A stretch of 64,000 nucleotides of DNA from Parapedobacter indicus (lineage in GTDB: Bacteria; Bacteroidota; Bacteroidia; Sphingobacteriales; Sphingobacteriaceae): assembly GCF_900113765.1 (NCBI RefSeq), contig NZ_FOQO01000011.1:62001-126000 (forward strand), in the 5' to 3' direction. Shown here piece after piece: positions 26,194-35,613 of the stretch; position 1 is the stretch's first letter, and every line of letters starts with the position of its first letter. The position numbers were made by a program, and so were the translations under genes. Below the pieces are notes generated by a model that saw only the letters and a list, made by a program, of their open reading frames with translations, did no database searches and was not told the DNA's origin.

Positions 26194-26849
26194 ACCACAC
26201 CTCCCACCTGATATGCATGGTTTATCCGGCTTTTGACCCGTTTATCGTGTGTTGCAACCACCAACGTTGCACCTTGTTGTTCGGCTTGAGTGAGCAGCAA
26301 ACTTAATACGCTTTCCGTGTTCCGGTCATCTAACGATGCGGTGGGTTCGTCGGCCACCAAAATTGCGGGTCGGTTTATCACGGCGCGCGCAATCGCTGCG
26401 CGTTGCATCTGTCCGCGACTCAATTTTCCGGGGTAGCTATTGGCTTTGTGCGCCAGGTTCAGCAACGCTAACACTTCATCAATGCGGTCATGGTTTATCT
26501 TCGCACCGGCAAATCCCTGTGCAATCTGTAGGTTTTCTCTTACCGTAAGGCTTTTTACCAAGTGAGCTTCCTGAAAAATGAGCCCGATGCGTTGTCCGCG
26601 GAATTCGTCCAATTTCCGGGCAGGCAGTTCGTAAAGCTGCTGCCCGTCAACCTGTACCGTTCCGGTTTCCGGTTTCAGCAATCCACTTAGGATGTGTAGC
26701 AAGGTGGTTTTTCCGCTACCCGAATCACCGAGTATCAAGGTGTGTTGGCCGTTGGTTACTTCAAGATCTGCAAACTGTAACGATTCACCTCGTGGATATC
26801 GATAGGCGATATCATTCAAACGGATCACTGTCTGTTTATTATCCTGCAT
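26190..26849 (-). CDS. ABC transporter ATP-binding protein (LolD/MacB type)
   Basis: 219 residues from ATG 26849 (an upstream ATG at 26906 would add 19 unconserved residues). Walker A GDSGSGKTT at about 38-46, Q-loop FQEAHLV, signature LSRGQMQ (a variant of LSGGQ), Walker B ILVADEPTASLD and H-loop VATHD are all present. It energises the neighbouring FtsX-type permease. The signature deviates at the second Gly (Arg), which is tolerated in this subgroup. Confidence 0.93.
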   Translation of the reverse strand: MQDNKQTVIRLNDIAYRYPRGESLQFADLEVTNGQHTLILGDSGSGKTTLLHILSGLLKPETGTVQVDGQQLYELPARKLDEFRGQRIGLIFQEAHLVKSLTVRENLQIAQGFAGAKINHDRIDEVLALLNLAHKANSYPGKLSRGQMQRAAIARAVINRPAILVADEPTASLDDRNTESVLSLLLTQAEQQGATLVVATHDKRVKSRINHAYQVGGVV

Positions 26850-27073
26850 GTCTGTCGTACTTCTGTTCCGTTTGGCAAGTTTAAGGTATTCTGAGCAAAT
26901 ATGCATTCTATTAATGCAACTTTATTGATATTGTTAATCCGCGCAAAGCACCTAGCTTATCTTCCCATTCTTATGGTAACATTTAATTAACATAAAGCTA
27001 AGCATTCCTTCATGTAATACTAATGTTTAGGTAATGTTAAATTAGGATTATTGCAGGGAATTTTTATCAGACC

Positions 27074-29818
27074 ATGCAAAATAGAAAAGTTAAAAGTTGT
27101 TTACTGTTTATCAGTTTTCTCCTAACCGTATTTGGCTCAAATGCGCAAGCCCAGCAAGGCATTATTAAGGGGACAGTTAAAGATGCAGCGACCGGCGAGG
27201 AAATTGTTGGTGCTTCGCTTGGCATCGTTGGGACCACACATGGCACGATTTCCGATGACAAGGGCGCTTTCCTGCTCACGGGAATTCCTGCGGGTCAGTA
27301 TGTTTTTCAAGTAAGCTATGTAGGCTACTCGACGATACGTATTGAAGATGTTGTGGTAAAAGAAGGAGCGGAAACGAATCTGGATATCAATCTCGAAGAG
27401 GCCGGAGAAATGATGGATGAGGTGGTCGTGACCACCACACGACGGCGCGGCGCCGATATTGCCTTACTGGCCGAACAAAAGAAAGCCAGCTTGGTGATTC
27501 AGCGGATCGGTGCTCAGGAGTTGTCACGAATCGGTGCAAGCGACGCGGCAAATGCGGTCGCGAAGATGTCGGGAATATCTAAGGAAGAAGGAGGTACACA
27601 AGTGTATATCCGTGGCATGGGTGATCGCTATAACACCACTTCTTTCAATGGTTTGCCGTTGCCTTCCAATGATCCCCGATTAAAGAACATTGCATTGGAT
27701 CTATTTTCGACGGATGTCATCGAGTTTGTTGCCGTAGATAAACTTTACAATAGCAAAATGTCTGGCGATTTCGGTGGGGGAAATATTGATATCTACTCGA
27801 AAGAGTACTCTGGCGATGGTATGTTTGAGGTTTCTGTGTCGTCTACGTTGAATACCAACGCGATATCCCATGCAGGTGCCTTCGCGCAGCTTCCAAATGG
27901 CGATAAGTGGGGCTTCTCGCAATATACTATACCGGAGAATCCGCTGGGCGGATTTAACTTCACCAATAGTGCAAATCCGGTATCCCGCAATCCCTACCCG
28001 GCTAATGTGCGTGTATTGGGCGGAAAGTCATTTAACGTTGGTGGTACGGGTAGACTCAATTTGTTTGGCACAGCCAGTTTTGGGAATGGATTTGAATATC
28101 GTGAAGGCGTCAACAATGACGTCAGTGCACAGGGGGCAAGGATACGATGGTCCGATCAAACTCGCTTCGGGTATAAAACCAACACTACCGGCCTATTCAA
28201 TGCAAAATACCTGATTAATCCAACGCATAAGTTGTCGTATAACTTTTTGTTTGTTAACAGCAGTGATCAATGGAACGATAACTATAATGGCTATTTCCGT
28301 GATATCACGGAAGGGACGACCGGCTTACGGCGCTTGGGTTCGTATGCACAAAATCGAGTTTTTGTAAACCAATTGTTGGGTACCCATCAATTGAGTAGTC
28401 GCATCGATGTAGATTGGGGAGTGTCGGCGAACCGGGTGTCCTATATTATGCCCGATCGGATTGAAAATATACTTCGATATGTGGACGGCGAAGGGTATAG
28501 GATCGCAGAATTTGCGGATTCGGATAACAACCGATTCAATCAACGGTTGGACGAAAATGAATATGCAGTCAATTTGAACGGAAGCTACAAAATCGGCAAT
28601 ACAGAAGCGCCGAGCGGAGTCATTCGTTTAGGTTATCAAGGGCGGCTCAAAGATCGTGAATTTGAGTCTATTCAATTTAATTTTGAACATACATCACAAG
28701 GAAGGGCTGTGGTTGTTGACCCCAATAACTTGGATGCATTATATAATCAGAATAGCTTTGCGAATGGCTATTTTAATATTACTGGATTTGCAGGCGAATC
28801 TCCGCAGTTGTATAGCGGCGACCAACAGATACATGCCGGTTATGTCAGCTTGGAGTATGATTTGACTGATCGGTTGACTTCTGTTGTCGGTGTTCGTTAT
28901 GAAAATATCCGACAGTATGTTGATTGGGTAACGCAATTCTTTCCCGATGGTGGTAAAAATACGTTAACCAAGAATCCGGTTTTGCCGAGTCTGAACCTGA
29001 AATACGAATTAAACGAAAGGCAGAACCTGCGTTTAGGAGCCGGCAAAACCTATACACTGCCTCAATTCAAAGAACGAGCTCCTTTTGTATTTGACGACGG
29101 TACCGTATCTGAACAAGGAAATCCATTTTTATATCCTTCTGATAACTATAATTTGGATCTCAAGTGGGAGATGTTCCCGTCGTCGTCCGAATTGATTTCC
29201 ATAGCAGCGTTTGGAAAATACATCCAAAATCCTATCAATGAAATCAGCATTTCGGCTACAGCGAATGATGTTTCATGGGTAAACATCGGGGATGTCGGAA
29301 CCGTAATCGGTGTTGAATTGGAGGCAAAGAAAGATCTGATTAAATGGAATAGTGATCGGAATCTGTTCTCAGCTGGTTTGAATGTAGCTTACATGAAGAC
29401 CGATCAGGATATCAATACGGATAAAGTAAGGCAGGAAACCAGATTCGACATTCGGCCTACGCATGATCGATCCAACTTTACCGGCGCATCTGATTTATTG
29501 GTCAATACTGATCTTACCTATACCAAGCGCTGGCGGAATGACGGCAATATTATGGCAACAGTCGCGTACTCCTATTTTTCAGACAAAATTTACTCGCTTG
29601 GCATCGAACAGAAAGGGAATTTGGTTGATCGAGGGGTAGGAACGCTCGACTTCATCATTCGGAGCAAGATTAATCGGCATATCGGCGTGGATTTGTTGCT
29701 AAGGAATATGCTGGATCCAGAATACCGCAGGGTCCAAGAAAATGCAAGCGGACATGTGCCGGTATTGACGTATAAGAAAGGACGATTCTTTTCGCTTGGT
29801 GTTAATTACCAGCTTTAA
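27074..29818 (+). CDS. TonB-dependent outer-membrane receptor with CarboxypepD_reg-like domain
   Basis: 914 residues. Signal peptide (about 1-28, ending AQAQ), a carboxypeptidase-regulatory-like domain (about 30-112, GTVKDAATGEEIVGAS), a plug (about 125-240) and a 22-stranded barrel ending in an aromatic-terminated strand (FSLGVNYQL). It faces away from the metal ABC genes across 224 nt and is followed after 108 nt by an exported beta-helix lipoprotein. No SusD-like partner exists, so carbohydrate uptake of the SusCD kind is unlikely; metal or chelate uptake fits the context. Confidence 0.93.
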   Translation: MQNRKVKSCLLFISFLLTVFGSNAQAQQGIIKGTVKDAATGEEIVGASLGIVGTTHGTISDDKGAFLLTGIPAGQYVFQVSYVGYSTIRIEDVVVKEGAETNLDINLEEAGEMMDEVVVTTTRRRGADIALLAEQKKASLVIQRIGAQELSRIGASDAANAVAKMSGISKEEGGTQVYIRGMGDRYNTTSFNGLPLPSNDPRLKNIALDLFSTDVIEFVAVDKLYNSKMSGDFGGGNIDIYSKEYSGDGMFEVSVSSTLNTNAISHAGAFAQLPNGDKWGFSQYTIPENPLGGFNFTNSANPVSRNPYPANVRVLGGKSFNVGGTGRLNLFGTASFGNGFEYREGVNNDVSAQGARIRWSDQTRFGYKTNTTGLFNAKYLINPTHKLSYNFLFVNSSDQWNDNYNGYFRDITEGTTGLRRLGSYAQNRVFVNQLLGTHQLSSRIDVDWGVSANRVSYIMPDRIENILRYVDGEGYRIAEFADSDNNRFNQRLDENEYAVNLNGSYKIGNTEAPSGVIRLGYQGRLKDREFESIQFNFEHTSQGRAVVVDPNNLDALYNQNSFANGYFNITGFAGESPQLYSGDQQIHAGYVSLEYDLTDRLTSVVGVRYENIRQYVDWVTQFFPDGGKNTLTKNPVLPSLNLKYELNERQNLRLGAGKTYTLPQFKERAPFVFDDGTVSEQGNPFLYPSDNYNLDLKWEMFPSSSELISIAAFGKYIQNPINEISISATANDVSWVNIGDVGTVIGVELEAKKDLIKWNSDRNLFSAGLNVAYMKTDQDINTDKVRQETRFDIRPTHDRSNFTGASDLLVNTDLTYTKRWRNDGNIMATVAYSYFSDKIYSLGIEQKGNLVDRGVGTLDFIIRSKINRHIGVDLLLRNMLDPEYRRVQENASGHVPVLTYKKGRFFSLGVNYQL

Positions 29819-29926
29819 TTCAGGTTATTGTGTTAGTTAACAATTTGATTATGCGAAGTTAATAATCAGGTTACTATTAATATACACTTTTGTTGCGGAA
29901 TACAGAATTATATAAAAAAACTGAAC

Positions 29927-31117
29927 ATGGAAATGAAAAAGACTTTTAGATGGATGATGGGAGCTACTGCGCTGGCTGTTGCAGTAGCAGTAACTTCTTG
30001 TAGCGACGATGATGATCCACAACCGGACCCCGATAATGGTTTCGTTGTCAATCGTGATGACCTGAAGGGCGAAATCACTAGCGGAGAAGTTGTGCTAGAG
30101 GAGGGCACGTATAAGTTGACAGGCGCCTTGGTCGTGAAGGAAAATGCGAAATTAGTTATTAAGCCGGGTGTAATCGTTGAGGCGACGGCGCTACCGGCAA
30201 ATCAATTTGCTGCTGTTCGCTATATTGGAATATCCCGCGGAGCGCAGATTGATGTGCAGGGAACTGCAGCCAACCCGGTGGTATTTACTGCCGCTGAAAA
30301 GAAGCCTGGTGCTTGGGGTGGTTTGGTGCTTTGCGGTGCGGCTCCTATCAATAAAGGAGAAACTGCGCAATCCGAAGTGGGTGACCTGGCTTATGGTGGC
30401 ACCAATGCAAGTGACAATTCGGGTTCCATTAAATACCTTCGGATTGAATATTCAGGCTATTCTTACAATGATGAAAAAGAATTCAACGGTGTTTCATTCT
30501 TTGGCGTCGGTAGTGCTACTGTGATTGAAAATATTCAGGTCCACGAAGGCTCGGACGACGGCTTTGAATGGTTTGGTGGAACCGTAAATGCGAAAAACTT
30601 AGTAGTTACAAACTATTCAACCGAATTCGTCGGCGATGATTTGTTTGACTGGACAGAAGGTTGGACGGGTTCGGGTGAAAACTGGTACGGCATACGCACC
30701 AATGACGGTAACCGGGGTATTGAGGCGGATAATAATAGCAACAATCATTTGGCTACTCCCGTTTCCAATCCAACAATCAAAAATTTGACGCTGATTGGCA
30801 ATGGTGCCGGTGGCGAAAATCATGCGATCAAATTGCGTGTTGGAACGAAAGGGATGTTCGATAATGTGGTGTTGAGCAATTGGGGGACTGGATTTGATGT
30901 CGAGCATGATGAAGGTATTTTATTTGTAGGCGACGGATCGTTGAAAGCCACCGGGGTGAAATTTGACAACGTAACAAAGCTATCTACGGGTAAAAACACC
31001 GCTGGTACCTCCGTTGACATAAGCGCATTATTCACCGAGAACACAAATGCTACCGGTGCCGGAGCTGGTACGGCTAAGCCAGAATGGGCTGGTGGCTGGA
31101 CCGTAGGACTGGATTAA
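29927..31117 (+). CDS. Surface lipoprotein with right-handed beta-helix-like repeats
   Basis: 396 residues, ATG 29927. The signal sequence ends in a lipobox VTSC followed by a run of five acidic residues (SDDDDP), which resembles the lipoprotein export signal used for surface exposure in Bacteroidota. The rest alternates short hydrophobic strands and Asn/Gly turns (for example AKLVIKPGVIVEA, FNGVSFFGVGSATVIENIQV), suggesting a parallel beta-helix. Proteins of this type often follow a TonB receptor gene, as here. No catalytic motif is recognised. Confidence 0.82.
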   Translation: MEMKKTFRWMMGATALAVAVAVTSCSDDDDPQPDPDNGFVVNRDDLKGEITSGEVVLEEGTYKLTGALVVKENAKLVIKPGVIVEATALPANQFAAVRYIGISRGAQIDVQGTAANPVVFTAAEKKPGAWGGLVLCGAAPINKGETAQSEVGDLAYGGTNASDNSGSIKYLRIEYSGYSYNDEKEFNGVSFFGVGSATVIENIQVHEGSDDGFEWFGGTVNAKNLVVTNYSTEFVGDDLFDWTEGWTGSGENWYGIRTNDGNRGIEADNNSNNHLATPVSNPTIKNLTLIGNGAGGENHAIKLRVGTKGMFDNVVLSNWGTGFDVEHDEGILFVGDGSLKATGVKFDNVTKLSTGKNTAGTSVDISALFTENTNATGAGAGTAKPEWAGGWTVGLD

Positions 31118-31160
31118 TCTCGATAGAAAACATCGATCTATGTAGACAGGCCCGTCTTTT

Positions 31161-31224
31161 GGAAAATCCTCGAACCAGAACCTGTGAGGTTATGTTCGGG
31201 GATTTTCCTATTTGTAGTTTTTTT
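31161..31224 (+). terminator. Long stem-loop terminator after the lipoprotein gene
   Basis: A 15-bp outer stem with one G:T pair (31161-31175 with 31194-31208) encloses a second AACC/GGTT hairpin; TATTTGTAG and eight T follow. Confidence 0.75.
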
Positions 31225-31339
31225 GTTTTGTATGTGCTTTTCATCGCTATGTGTTAACACGGTCATTGTGATAAGAGGAATCTGGCAACGGCATGATAAT
31301 ATGCAGGCAAAGAAAATTCCGTTCCGTAATGTATATAAT

Positions 31340-31371
31340 AAAAGGTCCTGCCGTTTTGGGCAGGACCTTTT
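31340..31371 (-). terminator. Intrinsic terminator for the ferritin-like genes
   Basis: A perfect 13-bp stem AAAAGGTCCTGCC / GGCAGGACCTTTT with a 6-nt loop. On the minus strand it ends in TTTTATTAT, and it has T on the plus side too, so it may act in both directions. The rest of 31225-31413 holds nothing else recognisable. Confidence 0.75.
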
Positions 31372-31413
31372 GTCTACAGAGCCCTATGAGATTGCTAAAT
31401 CCTGCAGAATCGC

Positions 31414-32244
31414 CTACTTAATAAACAGCCCCGCAATAGCTAGCACCGCTTCTGCGGTTAAGGGCTCATCGAAGGACTCCGTAGCCGCATTGTTGGAGAG
31501 CTTCCCGTCAATCCCGTTTAGTGAGGGGATATTAACACCGGCCTGTGAGACATTGTCTTCACCCGCATACACGGGGTCCACCGCCGCGCCGATTCCGCTA
31601 TCATTAGCACCCGTGATCCAAGGCTTCTGGGCTGCGGCAGCTCCACCGCGCGCACGTCTCATCTGTCGGATATGCGAAGCGTGGCGGGCTTCCGCAGCAT
31701 GAATCTGCAAAGCCGCGGTAAGTACTACTTGATTGCCTTTTAGTAGTCCGGCTTGTCCCTTATAAGCCCTTACCCCAGTATCCTCGAATGCCTGTGCGAG
31801 CGCCAGAAACGTGTCATAGTCGGTAAAGACATTGCCAAATGTTCCCCCCGCGGTAAAGTCGAATTCCGGTTGAGCTACCGCATCCGATCCCAGCACCTGC
31901 TTCAGAAAGGCAACGTGTGCGATCTCATGGTCGCGTATTGTGGCTATCGCTCCCCGGCCCGGCCCAGCGGGAATCAAGCCGGATGCGGCTGTTCCCTTCG
32001 TATAGTATGCAGCCTCCAGGTACTCCAGGGTAAGCGCATAGTTAAGCACACCCGTTACGTCAGTGGGTGCCTGCTGGCCATAAGCCTTTTTAAATAGTGA
32101 ACCCAACATAAGGGGTAGGCCCGCGGCTGCTACTTTGGTGCTCATGGAAGCTAAGTTTCTAATGGCCGCACGGCGTGGGCTTATACGCTCGGGAAATTCC
32201 GAATCTACTTGCGTTATTTCGTCGAATATATTGAATAAGTTCAT
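31414..32244 (-). CDS. Exported ferritin-like domain protein
   Basis: 276 residues. A twin-arginine-containing N-terminal stretch (PRRAAIRNLASMS) and a hydrophobic segment (about 38-50) precede a four-helix ferritin-like domain (about 58-200). Diiron-type residues are visible as EYLEAAYY, IRDHEIAHVAFL and IHAAEARHASHIR, the Ferritin_2 pattern. It is the second of two paralogous genes, starting 11 nt after the first. Role unknown; related proteins belong to desiccation/oxidative-stress sets. Confidence 0.88.
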   Translation of the reverse strand: MNLFNIFDEITQVDSEFPERISPRRAAIRNLASMSTKVAAAGLPLMLGSLFKKAYGQQAPTDVTGVLNYALTLEYLEAAYYTKGTAASGLIPAGPGRGAIATIRDHEIAHVAFLKQVLGSDAVAQPEFDFTAGGTFGNVFTDYDTFLALAQAFEDTGVRAYKGQAGLLKGNQVVLTAALQIHAAEARHASHIRQMRRARGGAAAAQKPWITGANDSGIGAAVDPVYAGEDNVSQAGVNIPSLNGIDGKLSNNAATESFDEPLTAEAVLAIAGLFIK

Positions 32245-32255
32245 GACAGTGGTGA

Positions 32256-32969
32256 TTAATAAGTAGGCAAATCTGTTACATCGATCTTCGATTTTATAAA
32301 GGGCCCGGCTGCCTCCAGCACTACCGTGGGGCTGTTGGAGAGGTCCAAACCATTCGCATCAACTACTTCATCGTTGGCGAACGATCCGTTGTCGATCAGG
32401 TCACGTACCAAAGCGGCATGCCTGGCTTCCACCGACACGATCTTTCCGGCAAGCGCCAGGTAATTCACATCTTGTATCAGCCAGCCTGCGCCGTTGTAAG
32501 CGGAGACACCCAGGTCCTCAAATGTCCTCGCTGTTGCCAGCACACTTCCCCGGCTTGAAAAATCGACCGCGGAGAAATCGAATGCCAACGAATCGATCGC
32601 ATGCTGGCCGAGCGCTGCTTTGAAGAATTCCCGGTGCGCAATTTCATGGTCGCGGATATCCATCATCAGGGCACGTTCCCAATCGGAAATACTGCCATAT
32701 GGATTCGAGATAACCTCGGTGTAAAAAGCAGCTTCCAATTGCTCCAATGCATAGGCATAATTAAGTATGGCAATGTCACCGCTTCCAAAATAAAACCCTT
32801 TGCCACCCATATCGGGGCCGGGATTGTCTTTCTTGCATCCCCATGCTACTAATGCGGCCGCCGCTCCGGCTCCCGCATACTGAAGAAATTGCCGGCGCCT
32901 TACCGGAGTTTCAGTCAGCCTATCGCTGAGAAGAGGCTGGCCGTCTGTTTTTTTAATCGAACTTTCCAT
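32256..32969 (-). CDS. TAT-exported ferritin-like lipoprotein
   Basis: 237 residues. The N-terminus has a clear twin-arginine motif VRRRQFLQYAG, a hydrophobic segment and a lipobox-like AWGC at about 42-45, indicating export by Tat and lipidation. The ferritin-like domain (about 60-200) keeps EQLEAAFYTE, IRDHEIAHREFF and SVEARHAALVRDL, equivalent to the motifs of the downstream paralogue. Divergent from an ECF sigma factor gene over a 249-nt spacer. Confidence 0.88.
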   Translation of the reverse strand: MESSIKKTDGQPLLSDRLTETPVRRRQFLQYAGAGAAAALVAWGCKKDNPGPDMGGKGFYFGSGDIAILNYAYALEQLEAAFYTEVISNPYGSISDWERALMMDIRDHEIAHREFFKAALGQHAIDSLAFDFSAVDFSSRGSVLATARTFEDLGVSAYNGAGWLIQDVNYLALAGKIVSVEARHAALVRDLIDNGSFANDEVVDANGLDLSNSPTVVLEAAGPFIKSKIDVTDLPTY

Positions 32970-33218
32970 TGGTATTATATTTTATAAATAAGTGTGGTCG
33001 TATTCGACGCAGCAATATATACGAGGTCTGCCGGGGTACGGATTTCACGTTGAGCAAAAAAAATTAAACCCGATAAATCCATAACAGCAAGCTTTGCGTA
33101 TATAATGCCCGCTAACGAGCTTGAATGAGTTGAATTCGGAGTTTACAAATCAGCTTGGAATTATTTTCAGGAACAAGAAAAAATTACTATCATTACCACA
33201 ATTACGATCCAAAGCAAT
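32970..33218. promoter_or_regulatory. Divergent regulatory region, ferritin-like operon / ECF sigma gene
   Basis: 249 nt without a convincing reading frame, AT-rich near both ends. No exact TAnnTTTG pair with -33 stands out, which fits promoters served by the ECF sigma factor itself, but no recognisable ECF motif could be fixed by eye. Confidence 0.4.
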
Positions 33219-33764
33219 TTGCACGCGAAGCCATCATACACGGAAGCTCAATTGATCGAGCTGCTGAAGCTCAAGAACCAGCGGGCATATAACTACCTGT
33301 ATGACAACTATTCCGCTGCCATCTACGGAGTGATCTGTAAAGTGGTCGGCGATGAGGATGAAGCAGCTGATGTAATGCAAGAAGCGTTTATAAGGATATG
33401 GAGGAATATTGAGCAGTACAATGCCGACAAAGGCCGGCTATTCACCTGGATGTTAAATGTTGCCAGGAATCTGGCCATCGACTACATCCGGTCTGCGCAA
33501 TCCAGAAAAAGCAGTAAGACCGAGTCGTTGACGGAATCGACGCCGCTGGGTGCTCCGGGTTATACGGACGCTATCAAAATCGACCATGTTGGCTTAAATG
33601 CCGTACTTGATAAGCTTACCGTGGAACAAAAGAAAATTATCGATATGGCTTATTTTCAGGGGTATACGCAAGAGGAGATTGCTGAGGAATTGGACATGCC
33701 CCTGGGAACCGTCAAGACACGTGCAAGGGCGGCATTAATGAAATTAAAGCATTTGTTTGTTTAA
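33219..33764 (+). CDS. ECF RNA polymerase sigma factor
   Basis: 181 residues. Sigma-70 region 2 (about 22-92, with DEAADVMQEAFIRIWRNI and FTWMLNVARNLAIDYIR) and region 4 (about 125-178, with GYTQEEIAEELDMPLGTVKTR). No region 1.1 or 3, so group IV. TTG is the only reasonable start. It is followed after 2 nt by an anti-sigma factor and divergent from two ferritin-like genes, which are its probable targets. Confidence 0.94.
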   Translation: MHAKPSYTEAQLIELLKLKNQRAYNYLYDNYSAAIYGVICKVVGDEDEAADVMQEAFIRIWRNIEQYNADKGRLFTWMLNVARNLAIDYIRSAQSRKSSKTESLTESTPLGAPGYTDAIKIDHVGLNAVLDKLTVEQKKIIDMAYFQGYTQEEIAEELDMPLGTVKTRARAALMKLKHLFV

Positions 33765-33766
33765 CA

Positions 33767-34564
33767 TTGGACATACAGGATTACATATCGTCAGGAATCA
33801 TTGAAAACCATGTACTTGGTCTCACTTCGCCTGCGGAAGATGCTGAGCTTACCCGCATGTCCGAACAGTATCCGGAGATAAGGCAAGCCCTGCGGGAAGC
33901 GGAAGAAGCATTGGTAAGTTATGGCGTGTTGCATAGTAAAACACCGCCCGCTTCTGTAAAGGGAAAAATTTTGCAAGCACTGGCCGATGACGGTCAAATC
34001 CATCCCGAAGATGAAAACCAAACCTCCTCACGGCCTTCAAAGAATGTATTCATGCGTGCCGTTGCCATTGCCGCATCGGTGCTTTTTCTTGCCACCGTTG
34101 GCTTTCATCTGATCAGGACGGCTGACTTCCGAAGGCAGATAAGCCAGTTGAAGCAGGAAAAAGCAGACCTGATTGCGCAAAATGAAATCTTCATGGCACA
34201 AATCCAAGAGACCCGCCAGGAACTGAAGGTAATCGGAGACCCTGCATTCACGACGGTGGTGCTCAATGGGGTTGCCGGGTATGACAACAGCCGTGCGTTG
34301 GTCTATTGGAATGCGGCTTCCCATGCGGTTTACCTTAAACCGATAGATTTGCCGGCATTGCCCCAAAACAAGCAATACCAACTTTGGGGTATAGTTGGCG
34401 GGCAGCCTGTCAATGCCGGAATCTATGATCCGCCCGTTGGGGACCAGGCTCTCCTGCAAATGGTGTCCATTGAAAATGCCGAAATGTTCGCCATCACCGT
34501 AGAACCGACGGGAGGTAGTGACCAGCCTACATTGGACCAGATGGTGGTGGCTGGCAAACTGTGA
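33767..34564 (+). CDS. Membrane anti-sigma factor (RskA-type C-terminal domain)
   Basis: 265 residues, TTG start 2 nt after the sigma gene stop. A cytoplasmic sigma-binding region (about 1-85, starting DIQDYISSGIIENHVLGL), one membrane span (about 97-115), a short coiled coil (about 120-150), then an anti-sigma-K factor RskA-like extracytoplasmic domain with YQLWGIVGGQPVNAG. It should hold the sigma factor inactive until an envelope signal arrives. Confidence 0.9.
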   Translation: MDIQDYISSGIIENHVLGLTSPAEDAELTRMSEQYPEIRQALREAEEALVSYGVLHSKTPPASVKGKILQALADDGQIHPEDENQTSSRPSKNVFMRAVAIAASVLFLATVGFHLIRTADFRRQISQLKQEKADLIAQNEIFMAQIQETRQELKVIGDPAFTTVVLNGVAGYDNSRALVYWNAASHAVYLKPIDLPALPQNKQYQLWGIVGGQPVNAGIYDPPVGDQALLQMVSIENAEMFAITVEPTGGSDQPTLDQMVVAGKL

Positions 34565-34618
34565 TCTTTTTTGATAAATTTAAATCCAAAGCTGCACTTA
34601 TTTCGTATATAATATATA

Positions 34619-34762
34619 ATGAGATTTTACTATGAAAAAAGTGTAGCAGTTGTAGCGGATGATAAAGACATCCGCGAAAGGGTCGAGTTCCTATTACGGC
34701 CTAACCATCCCTCGTTTCCCGCGTGCAAGCACGGATTGCCTAAACCGGTAATGCTTTATTGA
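34619..34762 (+). CDS. Possible 47-residue small protein
   Basis: An ATG-to-TGA frame of 47 codons beginning MRFYYEKSVAVVADD in an otherwise empty stretch. It has a charged, soluble composition with codon usage like its neighbours, but no homology is recognised, no clear ribosome-binding site, and its end overlaps the opposing TauE gene by 7 nt. It may be spurious or a gene fragment. Confidence 0.2.
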   Translation: MRFYYEKSVAVVADDKDIRERVEFLLRPNHPSFPACKHGLPKPVMLY

Positions 34763-35592
34763 TAAAAATTTGCAAACATCACCAAGGCCGCTAGAATCAA
34801 CCCCAACCCAATCAGCTTTTCCAACACTTCATCACCGATGGTAGGGGTTAGCCGGTTGCCAGCGATGGCACCCCCCGCAAAGCCGATCATTACCGGCCAG
34901 GCATGGGAAAGCAAGATGTGGCCCTGAATGTAATGACTCAGAGATCCTGTAATACTCGTAATCAAAATCATAAATAGGGCGGTTGCTGTGGCTACTTTGA
35001 CAGGCATCTTAAAAACTCTTAGCATAATAGGTGTTTTCAGAAAACCTCCGCCGATCCCAAAAAGTCCCGCTAGTGTGCCAGCGGAAAGACCGAAGAATAG
35101 AATCAATCCTACACTGGCTCGATACGTCAAATTCATCTCCTTATGGTGAATGACAAGTCCGGGTTTCCATTGATTCATCCGGGAGAAAAGATCAGGTTTA
35201 GCGGAGGCATTACCTGTTTTTGCCTTTTTCAGCCAGAACGATAGACCCAGTATGAATACCAAAATAGAAAATAGGATCTCCAGTCCGGCGGTCGATATAT
35301 AAGAGAGCAGGAGACTCCCAAGTATAACGCCACCCATGGTAGGAACTTCGAGGAGTATTCCCATTTTGAAATCGACATGGCCTTTCCTTCGAAGTCGGTA
35401 GGTAGCCATCAGTGACGAAAAAATAAGGGAAAACATGACGCTGCCAACCGCGATGGCAAGTGGATAATGGAAAATCGTAACCAGTATGGGAACCATAAAG
35501 ATCCCGCCGCCAAATCCGATAAGGTTTCCGAATGAACTGACCGTAAAGCCGATCAGCACGATCAGTAGCGGGGTGATAATGTAAGGATCCAT
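34756..35592 (-). CDS. TauE/SafE family anion exporter
   Basis: 278 residues with about eight membrane spans in two repeats, each with the family's glycine-rich signature (GFGGGIFMVPIL near residue 27, GIGGGFLKTPIML near 180). The family exports sulfite, sulfoacetate or related organic anions; the substrate is not given by context. A -7 box TACCTTTG (35606-35613, minus strand) lies 13 nt before the ATG. Confidence 0.92.
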   Translation of the reverse strand: MDPYIITPLLIVLIGFTVSSFGNLIGFGGGIFMVPILVTIFHYPLAIAVGSVMFSLIFSSLMATYRLRRKGHVDFKMGILLEVPTMGGVILGSLLLSYISTAGLEILFSILVFILGLSFWLKKAKTGNASAKPDLFSRMNQWKPGLVIHHKEMNLTYRASVGLILFFGLSAGTLAGLFGIGGGFLKTPIMLRVFKMPVKVATATALFMILITSITGSLSHYIQGHILLSHAWPVMIGFAGGAIAGNRLTPTIGDEVLEKLIGLGLILAALVMFANFYQ

Positions 35593-35605
35593 GGCGCTTT
35601 GAAAT

Positions 35606-35613
35606 CAAAGGTA
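35606..35613 (-). promoter_or_regulatory. -7 box TACCTTTG for the TauE/SafE gene
   Basis: Exact TAnnTTTG on the minus strand; no clear -33. Confidence 0.5.

Noticed and set aside
31184..31702. Plus-strand frame of 172 codons
   Set aside because: It crosses two terminator hairpins and then runs antisense to the ferritin-like gene.
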